DNA of 53,927 nucleotides from Gracilibacillus ureilyticus (GTDB lineage: Bacteria; Bacillota; Bacilli; Bacillales; Amphibacillaceae), in assembly GCF_900111195.1 (NCBI RefSeq), contig NZ_FOGL01000025.1, positions 1 to 53,927 on the forward strand. Reading direction: 5' to 3'. The notes beneath the pieces are model-generated. The model saw only the letters and a program-made list of their open reading frames with translations. It was not told the origin of the DNA and ran no database searches. Of this stretch, positions 10,699-19,842 are shown one piece after another. A program made the translations under genes and the position numbers. Positions within the stretch are counted from its first letter, which is position 1; every line of letters starts with the position of its first letter.

Positions 10699-12105
10699 CT
10701 AAATGGTTGGTTCAATATATTCTAATAATAAACAGTTCATTGCCTGTTTATTTATATTCACTTCTGCTTTTTTTAATCCGATCACCCAGAGAATGGATCC
10801 GTCATTTGCAATCAGCAAAGGCCATTTATCACGTTCAGCTATTGGAATTTTTTCATCAATAAATATATCTTTCACCTTTTTGCTCCCATTTAATCCTCGC
10901 AATTTCAACCGGTCACCCGGTCTTCTTGTCCGTATCGTTAATGGAAAGATAGAAGCTTCCAATGGCAGGAGAATCGAATGTTTCGTTTCCCGGAAAGAGC
11001 CAACACTGTAACTAGCCCGTAAAATAGCCTGATTAAGCAAATGATTTTCTCCTGGAATATGTATTTCCTGTATTTCATTTTGTAAACCTGCTGTTTCGGT
11101 CGTTGTAAAACCAAACATAATATTTTGATAGCTTTTTGTAACCTGCATAGATTGCGGAAAATCAATAGTTACATTAGCTTTTTCGTGATTTAACAATGTG
11201 AGAATATCTTCTTCATGTTTAGTCGAAATTCCTTCAGGAACCTCTTGATAGAGATAGTTTAATATTAGATGAAGTGCACGTCTTTGTAAAGCAATCGGAT
11301 AATTCAGGAATGAAGGAATAAAGAAGCTTGCAGTCTGGTCATTACTTTGAAATTGAACCACCTCTTTAACCATTGCCTTTGCCTGTTGCAACAAACAGTC
11401 CTCATCTTCTGTTAAACGTTCTGTTAATTGCTGGACTTGCCTGTGAACACTCGGGTTTTTCTCCTTTAGCAACGGAAGTACCTTCAGACGGTAATAGTTT
11501 CTCGTATAAGCTAAACTTTGATTCGACGGATCTTCTCGAATCTGCAGACCGCGTTCCTCGCAGTAACGGTAAATCTCCGCTTTCGTACAACATAATAATG
11601 GACGTATGATCTGTCCATTTGCAAACGGCCGCTTCACAGGAATACCTTTTAATAAGGCAGGATTAGCATGCTGAACCAATCGCATTAATACTGTCTCGAC
11701 CTGATCATCCCCATGGTGGCCAAGTGCCAGATAATCAGCTTTGTATTGATTCATTACCTGTTCGTACACCTGGTACCTTAATTTCCTTGCAGCAACCTGT
11801 GTGCCTTCCTTATCTTTGTCCCGCTTTACATCAACTGTTTTACCAACAAAAGGGATCGCCCACTCTTCGCATACTTCCTGTACAAATCTCACGTCCTCTA
11901 GAGACTCGTTCCCCCGCAACCCGTGATCAACAGAGACAGCAATTACCTTCAGTCCCATTTGATCCTTTACTGATACAAGGAAATGCAGCAATGCCATCGA
12001 ATCAGCACCACCTGATACCCCAACGACTACTGTTGCACCTTCATGCAGTAATTGATGGCGTCTCATAAAATTCTGTACGTTTTGATCAAATTTCCCGGAA
12101 TTCAA
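10699..12105 (-). CDS. tilS: tRNA(Ile)-lysidine synthetase
   Basis: Modifies the wobble cytidine of tRNA-Ile(CAU) to lysidine, changing both charging and decoding. The 468-residue protein begins with the N-type ATP pyrophosphatase motif [17 protein letters not shown], followed by the [13 protein letters not shown] and RPLL segments. The C-terminal tRNA-binding domain contains [25 protein letters not shown] in pieces. The start is a TTG codon, with GAGGTGG six bases upstream. Separate from hpt, unlike the fused form found in some Listeria-type genomes. Confidence 0.96.
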   Translation of the reverse strand: MNSGKFDQNVQNFMRRHQLLHEGATVVVGVSGGADSMALLHFLVSVKDQMGLKVIAVSVDHGLRGNESLEDVRFVQEVCEEWAIPFVGKTVDVKRDKDKEGTQVAARKLRYQVYEQVMNQYKADYLALGHHGDDQVETVLMRLVQHANPALLKGIPVKRPFANGQIIRPLLCCTKAEIYRYCEERGLQIREDPSNQSLAYTRNYYRLKVLPLLKEKNPSVHRQVQQLTERLTEDEDCLLQQAKAMVKEVVQFQSNDQTASFFIPSFLNYPIALQRRALHLILNYLYQEVPEGISTKHEEDILTLLNHEKANVTIDFPQSMQVTKSYQNIMFGFTTTETAGLQNEIQEIHIPGENHLLNQAILRASYSVGSFRETKHSILLPLEASIFPLTIRTRRPGDRLKLRGLNGSKKVKDIFIDEKIPIAERDKWPLLIANDGSILWVIGLKKAEVNINKQAMNCLLLEYIEPTI

Positions 12106-12168
12106 TCACCACCACCTCACAATTTTTTAAATCTATTTTAACATAATATGATAAACGTTTTCTTGTAA

Positions 12169-13116
12169 TTACAAAAATAATGTAACATACATATAACACA
12201 ATCCGCTAACCGAAAGAATACTGAACACTTCCAGGAACGGGTGATAAGAGGTCTCTGTTTGTTTATCTGGCACTAATCGCTTTTGTCTTACATGTGTATG
12301 ATGGGTTTGTTTCATTACATCCTCTAATAAGTAATCTTTTACCTCTATTGCTTCATTCATCTCTCCATTTATCATTTTTATTAATAACTTTTTTAAAGAT
12401 TCGGACCGGATCGCCAGCTGTATCTTCTGGTTCAGTGTTTTCCTCGGATTATTCCCTTTTGAAAAACCATCCGGATAGAAAATTCTTAATACAACCATCG
12501 CAAGAGCAAACAAATCATACCCGGGATCTGCCTTTCTCGTACCCATCTGCCAATATGCCCTGTCGTAAAACTCCGTATACTCTTTAATGGCTCGGCCTTG
12601 TAATGTCGTTCCACCGACATCCACCCATTTTAGTTTTGCTGGTCTTCTGGATACAATTAAATTGTCTGTTTTCAAATCCCCGAAAACGTATCCCTGATCA
12701 TGGAGTGCTTGTAAATCCTTAGCAAAACCTATTAATAGAGTAATCAGCCATTCCTGCCCGTTCCTGTTAATAAAATCTGGTAAATCATCTCCCGATATAT
12801 ACTCCATTACATAAAAAGAATATACATACCCATTCGGTGCAATATAATCATCTGTATCGATTAAAGAAGGCCCAAGGCTATGCCCTTGAACCTTCTTAAA
12901 CGCTTTTAATACATTGACTTCTGAAGTAATGGAGTGACTTTGTTTACTTACTTTCAGTGCAACTTGGACATTCTGGTATACACAGAGATAAACCGTTCCT
13001 ATCGCTCCACTGCCAAGTTCCTTCACAACATGATAACTCTTTTTATGCCACTTCCCTGTAACAGTTTGGCCTTTAGAAATATGGATATCAGGCTTCTTCA
13101 ACGTCTGGGTATTCAT
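12169..13116 (-). CDS. yabT: Membrane-anchored Ser/Thr protein kinase YabT
   Basis: Hanks-type kinase of 315 residues with a single C-terminal membrane segment (last ~22 residues, FSILSVSGLCYMYVTLFL). Visible: glycine loop ELGSGAIGTVYL, ATP lysine in VALKVSK, catalytic loop VFGDLKTDN, and a metal loop reading DVGG rather than the usual DFG. In B. subtilis YabT is a septum-localised, DNA-stimulated sporulation kinase that phosphorylates RecA and AbrB. Its start overlaps the 3' end of yabS by 29 bases. GGAG lies about 11 bases before the ATG. Confidence 0.9.
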   Translation of the reverse strand: MNTQTLKKPDIHISKGQTVTGKWHKKSYHVVKELGSGAIGTVYLCVYQNVQVALKVSKQSHSITSEVNVLKAFKKVQGHSLGPSLIDTDDYIAPNGYVYSFYVMEYISGDDLPDFINRNGQEWLITLLIGFAKDLQALHDQGYVFGDLKTDNLIVSRRPAKLKWVDVGGTTLQGRAIKEYTEFYDRAYWQMGTRKADPGYDLFALAMVVLRIFYPDGFSKGNNPRKTLNQKIQLAIRSESLKKLLIKMINGEMNEAIEVKDYLLEDVMKQTHHTHVRQKRLVPDKQTETSYHPFLEVFSILSVSGLCYMYVTLFL

Positions 13117-13822
13117 TATGGAACAGTCTCCTTTTTAGACTCTTCTTACCGAATTGGTGCATCGCTTCTTTTAATGCAGGGCCTGTTGGCGTTACACCGC
13201 CACTTGCCAGCTTTGAAAAAATAGATGTAATAGAATCCAGTTTGCCCGTCCAATCCACTAATTGCTGAATTGGCTTCTTCCTGCCAGGGAATTGATAGAT
13301 ACTAAAACGGCTTCGTCCAATTCTTGCATTCATACTTATAGACAAATCGATTAATGCCTCCTGAACTGTTGGCAGTTTATTAGCCATACTTGCACTTGTA
13401 TCAACGAGAACCAACACTTCCAAATCACATGTTTCACCAAGTTCATCAACGACTTCCATTACTTCTCCCCGTTGCTCTGGCGGCAACTCTTCCATTGTTC
13501 TGGGACTTCCGAGTATTTGCTGTAATTCTTTATTTACCACACCTTGCAATGTTTCATTCATTGCCTGTTTCGTTACTGTCTGAACCGTTTGTGACAATGC
13601 CTGTTTATAGACAATCTGACTAACACCTCTGCCACAGCTGGCAATCTCTTCAACTTCAAGTAATCCGGTTGGCTGTTCAGTCTGCTCATCTTCCATAATT
13701 CCAATTACATTTACTGTAATTCCCTGTTCCGCAATAATTGTTGCAACACTTGCCGGGTTCTCCCCTTGATTGGAGCATCCGTCCGTTATTAATAGTATTT
13801 GCTTAAGCGTCCCTGTTCTCAT
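13088..13822 (-). CDS. yabS: VWA-domain protein YabS
   Basis: A 244-residue protein with a von Willebrand factor A fold; LVDTSASM (about residues 141-148) is a DxSxS metal-binding (MIDAS) motif and TPTGPALKEAM the partner threonine region. The N terminus carries a second partial VWA-like segment (ILLITDGCSNQGENP). No signal peptide or membrane segment is seen. It lies between spoIIE and yabT exactly as in B. subtilis, where its function is not established. GGAGG lies eight bases upstream of the ATG at 13822. Confidence 0.88.
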   Translation of the reverse strand: MRTGTLKQILLITDGCSNQGENPASVATIIAEQGITVNVIGIMEDEQTEQPTGLLEVEEIASCGRGVSQIVYKQALSQTVQTVTKQAMNETLQGVVNKELQQILGSPRTMEELPPEQRGEVMEVVDELGETCDLEVLVLVDTSASMANKLPTVQEALIDLSISMNARIGRSRFSIYQFPGRKKPIQQLVDWTGKLDSITSIFSKLASGGVTPTGPALKEAMHQFGKKSLKRRLFHNEYPDVEEA

Positions 13823-13912
13823 TCATTATTCCTCCTATTTTAAAGGCTTAATGAATTCTAGATTCATAACCCTTTTTCCAACATTTTCACCAAAAAAAAG
13901 GAGAAATATACG

Positions 13913-16369
13913 TTAACTGATGTTCTGATGCCAGAAGCTGTCTTTTGTGCTAATGGCTGCCCATTTTGGCTGATTCTTTTCAATCTGTGCCACTAATACA
14001 GTCATATCATCTTCAATTTCCCCGGCCTGTGTACGGATCACTTCTTCCAGTATGAGATCTGCCATTATTTGCGGATCTTTTGTTTCTAATTCACTTAGTT
14101 TTCGTTTTATCCAGACATCCACATTTTCTATATGTTTCGGACCTTCAAATATTCCGTCACTCATCATAATAATGAAGTCTCCCGGCTTCAGCTGTGTACT
14201 TACAACCTCCACATCGAATTCCGGTATAATTCCAATTGGTAAATTACTAGATTCAATGCTTTCAATGGAATCAGCGCTCATTACATAACTTGGAGCAGAA
14301 CCGATCTTCAGGAAACGGACAGAAGCATGGTGCAAGTCGACCATTGCAAGATCCAATGTTGCATAAATTTCCTCATTTGTTCTTAATGAAAGGATAGAAT
14401 TTATTGACTTAATTGCCACTTGTTCATGTAACCCTGACTCCAGAATTTGCTGCAGCAGGCGCAATGTTTCCGTACTCTCCTCATGAGCCCTGTCACCATT
14501 TCCCATCCCGTCACTGATCGCAAGTGCGTAGTGACCGGCACCCAATTCCATCGCTTTATAGGAATCGCCGGAAACCAAACCGCCACCTTTCGCTGCATGG
14601 GCAACTCCTGTCATTACGGTATATTTGCGGGCAGATCCGAATGTAAACAAACTGTGTCCTTTGGCAATAGGAGAAACGTCCTCTGTAACTACAACAACGG
14701 TTTCATCAAGGATGTCTGACAGAATTGGTGCAATTAACTTTGCCGCTTCTCCATGATAACGGTTAAATGAGATCACCATTTCTATATCAATGTTTCCTTT
14801 TTCCAGACTGTAAACATCAAGCTTCTCCAGTTCAATTCCTATGTGCTTCAATGCTGCCACCATTTCGATTTCCTGTTGCTCATGATTTTCCTTCTCCTTC
14901 AGAATTTCTTTTGCAAAGTTCTCCATGACATCTGAAACGCCTCTTAATTGATCTGCAACAAACCTTCTGCTTTCAAGCACTTGCTTTTTTAATTGCTGGT
15001 TCGCCTGGAGGAAGGATAATTCCTGTTTCATTGCATCAATGACTCTGTTCGCCTTAATACAATGTTCCCCAAAACGAAATTGTGTTACTTTGTTCAACTG
15101 GTCGCCCTGCTCTAACTCATCTTTTACTTCTTTCATAATGTCGTACGTCTCGTCAAATTGCTTCACCCAGCATGTTTCTTTTTTAAAGCATGTCTGGCAT
15201 GTTTTCTCGGCTACATTACTTAAATAATAATCCACTTCTATATCCTGATCCTTTAACTGGTTCGAATTAATTTGGAAACTGTGTGACAGTGCCTTGAACA
15301 CGTTGGAGAATCGCTCCACACGGTGTGCTGTTACGTTACGTACTTTTTGCAAATATTGTTCTTGCTCCTTTGCATATTCCGTTGTACCTGGTATATATCT
15401 TGCTATTTTTTTCACTGCGCTGTCAGGTGTAAGGAAGAACAACAATATAGCAAGAGATGATTCGATAAAAGCTGTCTGTATATCATCCATCTTCTCACCG
15501 TATAAACTGATCAGTAATGTACTAATTAACAGTCCTACACTAACTGCCAATTTCCTTCCTTCTTTTAACAAGCCTCCAAGCAGACCGGCAAATGCTAACA
15601 GACTCATTTGATATAAGTTGGCGATACTGGCTAAACTTAAAATTAACCCGGCAACTACCCCGACTGTCGAACCAATGGCCGCCCCGCCTATCAGAGCAAG
15701 CAACAGGACAAGATATCTTGCCAGAACCTGTTCAACATGCGCTCCATAAATCTCCATTCCAATAAATCCAGTTAATACGGATGCCAATAAAATAATAAAA
15801 CAAACGATCTCTTCATTTTTTAATGTTGGCTTATATCTTTTTGGTGATAAAAGCGGAAGACTCTGCATAAAGATTAGTAATAACACTAATGCCAGTATTC
15901 CTTCGACTGCTGCAAGAGTCCATTCCATATATGTAAGCGGACCTTCCCATGCATATAAACACATGTGAGGAAGAAATGTTGAAACAAATGCAACAACCGG
16001 CAGTGCGCGCTCCTGTTTTTTCAGATGAATAACAATGAGATTTAGTAAGGACATTAAAGAAATTGCCAGCAGCAGATAGACACCTTGCATCGTTGAGTAA
16101 GAAAGTGCACCTAAGAGGGAAAAAACTATCAGAGAAAACAGCTTATCACGTCTCAGATACCAGACAGCAACAATAAATGCGATACTGAACGGTGATAATG
16201 TTGACAGGATAACTGCCCTTCCTAATAAAAAACCTAAAATGGATAACATAAAACCTTTTTCAACCATTAAAAAATGCCACCATTTCAGCCAGTTTCTTTG
16301 CCCAAAGATCTGGGTAAGTTTCTCTTTTAATAGAATAGATTTTGGTTTACTCTCCGTATACGTATTCAT
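13913..16369 (-). CDS. spoIIE: Stage II sporulation protein E, serine phosphatase
   Basis: PP2C-type phosphatase that dephosphorylates SpoIIAA-P at the polar septum and so releases sigma-F in the forespore. About ten hydrophobic segments in the first ~340 residues anchor it. The middle region contains a cysteine cluster CQTCFKKETCW. The phosphatase domain has GDSYKAMELG, ISDGMGNGDRA and MMSDGIFEGP metal and catalytic motifs. An upstream TTG (16423) would add 18 residues, but GGAGGAGGAG precedes the ATG at 16369, giving 818 residues (B. subtilis 827). The TTG also coincides with the candidate -35. Upstream DNA carries Spo0A-box-like sites. Confidence 0.97.
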   Translation of the reverse strand: MNTYTESKPKSILLKEKLTQIFGQRNWLKWWHFLMVEKGFMLSILGFLLGRAVILSTLSPFSIAFIVAVWYLRRDKLFSLIVFSLLGALSYSTMQGVYLLLAISLMSLLNLIVIHLKKQERALPVVAFVSTFLPHMCLYAWEGPLTYMEWTLAAVEGILALVLLLIFMQSLPLLSPKRYKPTLKNEEIVCFIILLASVLTGFIGMEIYGAHVEQVLARYLVLLLALIGGAAIGSTVGVVAGLILSLASIANLYQMSLLAFAGLLGGLLKEGRKLAVSVGLLISTLLISLYGEKMDDIQTAFIESSLAILLFFLTPDSAVKKIARYIPGTTEYAKEQEQYLQKVRNVTAHRVERFSNVFKALSHSFQINSNQLKDQDIEVDYYLSNVAEKTCQTCFKKETCWVKQFDETYDIMKEVKDELEQGDQLNKVTQFRFGEHCIKANRVIDAMKQELSFLQANQQLKKQVLESRRFVADQLRGVSDVMENFAKEILKEKENHEQQEIEMVAALKHIGIELEKLDVYSLEKGNIDIEMVISFNRYHGEAAKLIAPILSDILDETVVVVTEDVSPIAKGHSLFTFGSARKYTVMTGVAHAAKGGGLVSGDSYKAMELGAGHYALAISDGMGNGDRAHEESTETLRLLQQILESGLHEQVAIKSINSILSLRTNEEIYATLDLAMVDLHHASVRFLKIGSAPSYVMSADSIESIESSNLPIGIIPEFDVEVVSTQLKPGDFIIMMSDGIFEGPKHIENVDVWIKRKLSELETKDPQIMADLILEEVIRTQAGEIEDDMTVLVAQIEKNQPKWAAISTKDSFWHQNIS

Positions 16370-16394
16370 TCTTATCACTCCTCCTCCATCATTT

Positions 16395-16423
16395 AAACAT
16401 ATTTCCACTCCCTTTTTTGTCAA
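16395..16423 (-). promoter_or_regulatory. Candidate spoIIE promoter (Spo0A-dependent sigma-A type)
   Basis: On the minus strand TTGACA (16418-16423) is 17 bases from TATGTT (16395-16400). The predicted start gives a short leader that begins just before the GGAGGAGG site. The -35 overlaps a 0A-box-like TTTGTCAAA (16416-16424, plus strand). B. subtilis spoIIE uses a sigma-A promoter with abnormal spacing activated by Spo0A-P; the normal spacing here differs. Confidence 0.5.
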
Positions 16424-16448
16424 AATAAGAGGCTGTAAATAAAGAAAC

Positions 16449-16520
16449 GTTCGACTCTTTGTCCAACGAATTCATGTAAATAATCGATAAGCGACATTTA
16501 TATATGGTCAATCTGTCAAA
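16449..16520. promoter_or_regulatory. Cluster of Spo0A-box-like sites upstream of spoIIE
   Basis: Three sites resemble the 0A box (TGTCGAA or TTTGTCRAA): AGTCGAA on the minus strand (16450-16456), TTTGTCCAA on the plus strand (16458-16466), and TGTCAAA on the plus strand (16514-16520). A further TTTGTCAAA overlaps the -35. Each alone is weak, but the cluster sits where activator sites lie at B. subtilis spoIIE. Confidence 0.5.
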
Positions 16521-16584
16521 AATACGATCATTATTGCTCATTATGTAAGAAAGATATCCGATTTGTTTGTTTGAAAGAATAATG

Positions 16585-16613
16585 TTGACAAGCCGGCAAA
16601 ATTGTTGTATTAT
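16585..16613 (+). promoter_or_regulatory. tRNA-Met promoter
   Basis: TTGACA (16585-16590), 17-base spacer, TATTAT (16608-16613) on the plus strand. The predicted start lies about 40 bases upstream of the mature tRNA. Confidence 0.88.
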
Positions 16614-16661
16614 ATTTTTTGTGTCTTTTAATGAGTGCTTCCGCATTTCCTGCAATATTAT

Positions 16662-16735
16662 GGCGGTGTAGCTCAGCTGGCTAGAGCGTACGGTTCATAC
16701 CCGTGAGGTCGTGGGTTCGATTCCCTCCGCCGCTA
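16662..16735 (+). tRNA. tRNA-Met (anticodon CAT)
   Basis: Starts GGCGGTGTAGCTCAGCTGG and ends CCGCCGCTA, forming a full cloverleaf. The acceptor stem has G-U pairs at 1-72 and 6-67. The anticodon CAT is at 16696-16698 and the T loop is GGTTCGATTCC. It closely resembles the B. subtilis elongator tRNA-Met (trnSL-Met1) found at the same place before spoIIE. CCA is not encoded: the discriminator A is followed by TCC. The tRNA-Glu that follows it in B. subtilis is absent. It has its own promoter and terminator. Confidence 0.96.
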
Positions 16736-16752
16736 TCCTTTTAAATCAAAGT

Positions 16753-16804
16753 AAAAGCCGAACTATGATCGAATTTAATGATTCGAAGTAGTTCGGCTTT
16801 TTTT
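16753..16804 (+). terminator. tRNA-Met terminator (hairpin family copy 1)
   Basis: A 13-bp outer stem (16753-16765 with 16789-16801, GCCGAACTA/TAGTTCGGC), an inner TCGAAT/ATTCGA stem and a run of seven Ts. Homologous to the hairpins at 19202-19253 and 27761-27805. Confidence 0.92.
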
Positions 16805-16850
16805 GTGTAAACTATATTTCTTTTCTCCCTAACCAACTTCTATTGAAAAT

Positions 16851-16896
16851 TTACCAAAATTTAATAGTATTTAACGTCTACTTAATTTACTATAAA
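16851..16896 (+). promoter_or_regulatory. Candidate PhoP-box promoter of the SLH 5'-nucleotidase
   Basis: Four TTAACA-like repeats, TTACCA (16851), TTAATA (16861), TTAACG (16871) and TTAATT (16882), are spaced 10, 10 and 11 bases apart. They end directly before TATAAA (16891-16896), and there is no conventional -35. This is the arrangement of PhoP-P-activated promoters in Bacillus (direct repeats of TTAACA with about 5-base gaps upstream of the -10). A phosphate-releasing enzyme downstream fits. Confidence 0.55.
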
Positions 16897-16936
16897 AGTA
16901 GGTAGATGTTAGAAAATAAAAAGGAGTGTTTTACAT

Positions 16937-19132
16937 ATGAAGAAAGGAACAAACCCAAAAGCGGCCGCAGCCGTGGTTGCTGCAACAGCTGCACTTGTTG
17001 CTGCTCCAGCTATTCAGCTTGCAGACAGTATCCATTTTACAGATGTAGCAGAAGATCATCCTTATTATGAAGTGATCAGTGATTTTTCCTCCAAAGGGAT
17101 AATCAGCGGATATGGAGATGGAGAATTAAAACTGAATAAATCTATCTCACGCGCGGAAGTTTCCATTATTCTATCGAAAATACTGGAACTGGACTCTGAC
17201 AATACGGCACTGCCATTTACCGATGTAGAGCCTGACGCCTGGTATACAGACAGTATTAAGAAATTATTCAGTAACGATATTATCATTGGAAAAAACGCAT
17301 CCATTTTTGCTCCTGAAACAGAGGTTACTCGTGCAGAATTTGCTCAGATGCTTCTTACAGCATATGATATCCCAACAGAAGAAACGACACTGCCATTTAC
17401 TGATCTGAACTCGGAAGCATGGTATATGCCTGCTGTCACTGCCCTTTACGCAAATGGACTGATTAAAGGGATTGATGAAAATACTTTCGCTCCGGATCAG
17501 CCACTTACCCGCGGGGATGCAGTTTGGCTGCTTGCAAATACCCATAAGCAATTCAGTAACATTGATGAGGAAGAAGGCTTCTCCTTATCAATTATGCATA
17601 CAAACGATATCCATTCACATTTGGATGATATTCCAAAACTTGTCACAGCAGTGAATGAGGTTAGACAAGAAATGCCTGATGCTCTTTTACTTGATGCAGG
17701 AGATGTAAATACAGGAACGTTATATTTTCATGAGTATAAAGGACAGGCTGAGTTAGCTTTTATGAATTTAATGAAATATGATGCCATGACATTTGGTAAC
17801 CATGAATTTGACCAAGGTTCAAGCAATGAAGGTCATAAAGCATTATATGATTTTGTAACTGATGCGAATTTCCCGTTCGTCAGCTCTAATATTAATTTTT
17901 CCAAAAATCAATATATGGGAGACCTGTTCAGCGATATCTCCACAGATACTCCTAACGATGGGGAAATTTACAATAGTATTGTGAAAGAGGTTAATGGAGA
18001 AAAAATCGGTATTTTCGGTTTAACTACAGAGGAAACTGTCGATATTTCAAGCCCTGGAGACATTGAATTTGAAAATTATTTAAATGCTGCAGAAGAGGCA
18101 GTCCAGGAACTTGAAGCTCAGGGTGCTGACAAAATCATTGCACTTACACATATAGGATTTGATGATAATCCGGCTATAGACAATGACCAGCAGCTTGCTG
18201 CAAATATTGAGGGAATTGATATCATCGTTGGCGGACACAGTCATACAGAATTAGCAGAACCTGTTGTTGTTACTTCTGACGCTGAAGATATGGAACCAAC
18301 CATTATTGTCCAGGCATATCAATATGCTAACTTCTTAGGCACACTAGATGTGGAATTCGATGAAAACGGTGTGATTACCGGGTATGCCGGAGATTTAATT
18401 GAAATAGCTGAACAAGAGGATGACCCGGAAGCATTGGCATTACTGGCAACATATTCAGAAAAAGTTGAGATGGTTAAAAATGAGGAAAGCGGAGGGGTTG
18501 CAGAAGCAGAGCTGCCGAATCCACGGATAAGTGATGATAGTGATAGCAGTATCAGTGTAAGAAATTCTGAAACTGCACTTGGAAATTTAATTACAGATGG
18601 AATGCTATCAAAAGCAAAAGAGTACAATCCTGACACCTCTATTGCCGTACAGAACAGTGGGGGAATCCGGACCTTCATTGATAAAGGGCCGATAACGATT
18701 GGCGAAATTCTTACTGTAATGCCTTTTGGTAACACACTTGCTTTGATGGAATTAAAAGGCTCTGAATTGAAGGAAGCATTAGAACATAGTGTTAGCCAGA
18801 CACCTAATGAGAGTGGCGGTTTTCTTCAGGTATCAGGTATGAAGTTTACTTATGACAGTTCTGCGGAAACTGGAAACAAGGTCGGTACAGTAGAAGTTAT
18901 GCAAGATGGGGAATATGTTGAATTGGATGAAAATAAAACATATATAGTTGCAACAAATGCCTTCGCAGCAAAAGGCGGAGACGGATTTGATACATTTGCT
19001 AAAGCGTATGAAGAAGGGCGCGTTACTGACTTAGGATTATCAGACTGGGAAAACTTCCGTGACTATGTCGCTGAGCTTGGAACAGTTAATCCTTCAATTG
19101 AAGGAAGAATAGTCGATACGGCTAATCAATAA
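16937..19132 (+). CDS. Cell-surface 5'-nucleotidase with three S-layer homology domains
   Basis: Predicted to release phosphate from extracellular nucleotides. The 731-residue protein has a signal peptide (cleavage likely after APA, residue 25). Three SLH domains follow (about 33-80, 93-140 and 153-200), which bind pyruvylated cell-wall polymer. The calcineurin-type metallophosphatase domain starts near 217 (MHTNDIHSH, LLDAGDVN, GNHEFD, THIGF, GGHSH). The C-terminal 5'-nucleotidase domain has QNSGGIR, MPFGNTL and KGGDGFDTF. It belongs to the UshA/YfkN family; the exact substrate (5'-nucleotide or 2',3'-cyclic) cannot be told. It is on the plus strand, against its neighbours, and B. subtilis has nothing at this site, so it is accessory. 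AAGGAG lies ten bases before the ATG. Confidence 0.92.
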   Translation: MKKGTNPKAAAAVVAATAALVAAPAIQLADSIHFTDVAEDHPYYEVISDFSSKGIISGYGDGELKLNKSISRAEVSIILSKILELDSDNTALPFTDVEPDAWYTDSIKKLFSNDIIIGKNASIFAPETEVTRAEFAQMLLTAYDIPTEETTLPFTDLNSEAWYMPAVTALYANGLIKGIDENTFAPDQPLTRGDAVWLLANTHKQFSNIDEEEGFSLSIMHTNDIHSHLDDIPKLVTAVNEVRQEMPDALLLDAGDVNTGTLYFHEYKGQAELAFMNLMKYDAMTFGNHEFDQGSSNEGHKALYDFVTDANFPFVSSNINFSKNQYMGDLFSDISTDTPNDGEIYNSIVKEVNGEKIGIFGLTTEETVDISSPGDIEFENYLNAAEEAVQELEAQGADKIIALTHIGFDDNPAIDNDQQLAANIEGIDIIVGGHSHTELAEPVVVTSDAEDMEPTIIVQAYQYANFLGTLDVEFDENGVITGYAGDLIEIAEQEDDPEALALLATYSEKVEMVKNEESGGVAEAELPNPRISDDSDSSISVRNSETALGNLITDGMLSKAKEYNPDTSIAVQNSGGIRTFIDKGPITIGEILTVMPFGNTLALMELKGSELKEALEHSVSQTPNESGGFLQVSGMKFTYDSSAETGNKVGTVEVMQDGEYVELDENKTYIVATNAFAAKGGDGFDTFAKAYEEGRVTDLGLSDWENFRDYVAELGTVNPSIEGRIVDTANQ

Positions 19133-19201
19133 TGAGAGAGCCGTTCTCATACACAGATTGAAAAATTGAAATATGACGGTACATTTTGCAACACAAGTAA
19201 A

Positions 19202-19253
19202 AAAACCGAACTGCTTCGAATTCGATTAAAAATTCGATCACAGTTCGGTTTTT
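19202..19253. terminator. Bidirectional terminator between the nucleotidase and yabR (hairpin family copy 2)
   Basis: A 12-bp outer stem (19202-19213 with 19241-19252, ACCGAACTG/CAGTTCGGT) flanked by A and T runs, so it can end transcription from both sides. Its asymmetric interior matches copies 1 and 3 in the orientation that terminates yabR on the minus strand. The remaining bases up to 19349 hold nothing I recognise. Confidence 0.9.
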
Positions 19254-19349
19254 ACTTTGGCTAAGACTGCATTGTCCCAACCTTATCTATTTATTCTGAT
19301 TACGAGTCACATCCGTCTTTGCCCTAAATCCTACATAGACAGCAAGTGT

Positions 19350-19763
19350 TTAGCCTTTTCTCGCTCCTCGTCCCCCGCGCTTAGATTCTGTTTGTTTTTT
19401 TAATGTTGCTAAACGATCTTCAGAATCCTTTAAAAACCGATTCATTTTCTGTTCAAATGACTCGGGTCTCTCACGGTTATTATTTTTCGGATTGCCCTGA
19501 TTTTTACGACGATTTGATGGTGGCGGATTGTCTTTTGCCTTTTTTATTGATAAGCCAATCTTCCCATCATCTTCTACATTAAGAACTTTAACCGTCACTT
19601 CATCTCCAACTGTTAAATGCTCATTAATGTCTTTTACATAATTGTCGGCAACCTCACTAATATGAACGAGTCCTGTCTTTCCATCAGGTAACTCAATAAA
19701 CGCTCCAAAATTAGTGATACCTGTTACCTTTCCCTGCAACTTGCTGCCTACTTCGATTGACAT
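19350..19763 (-). CDS. yabR: S1-domain RNA-binding protein YabR
   Basis: A 137-residue protein with one S1 RNA-binding domain at the N terminus (about residues 1-72: GKVTGITNFGAFIELPDGKTGLVHISEVA) and a basic, Asn/Pro/Arg-rich tail. It belongs to the YabR/general stress protein 13 group, which associates with ribosomes in related species. It follows divIC as in B. subtilis, and AAGGAGGAG precedes the ATG. The tail ends in a GGRGARKG basic patch. Confidence 0.92.
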   Translation of the reverse strand: MSIEVGSKLQGKVTGITNFGAFIELPDGKTGLVHISEVADNYVKDINEHLTVGDEVTVKVLNVEDDGKIGLSIKKAKDNPPPSNRRKNQGNPKNNNRERPESFEQKMNRFLKDSEDRLATLKKQTESKRGGRGARKG

Positions 19764-19842
19764 AAAGAAATTGCTCCTCCTTAGATTTTTTAAGAAAAAA
19801 TATTATTACAATATATATTATAGCGAAGCAATAAAAACGGTG

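Noticed and set aside
16389-16655. 88-codon minus-strand frame upstream of spoIIE
   Set aside because: It covers the tRNA promoter on the other strand and the spoIIE control region, overlaps the spoIIE start, and has no credible ribosome site or family resemblance.
16424-16661. Integration site or mobile element remnants next to tRNA-Met
   Set aside because: No direct repeat of the tRNA 3' end, integrase or transposase is present near the tRNA or the nucleotidase gene.
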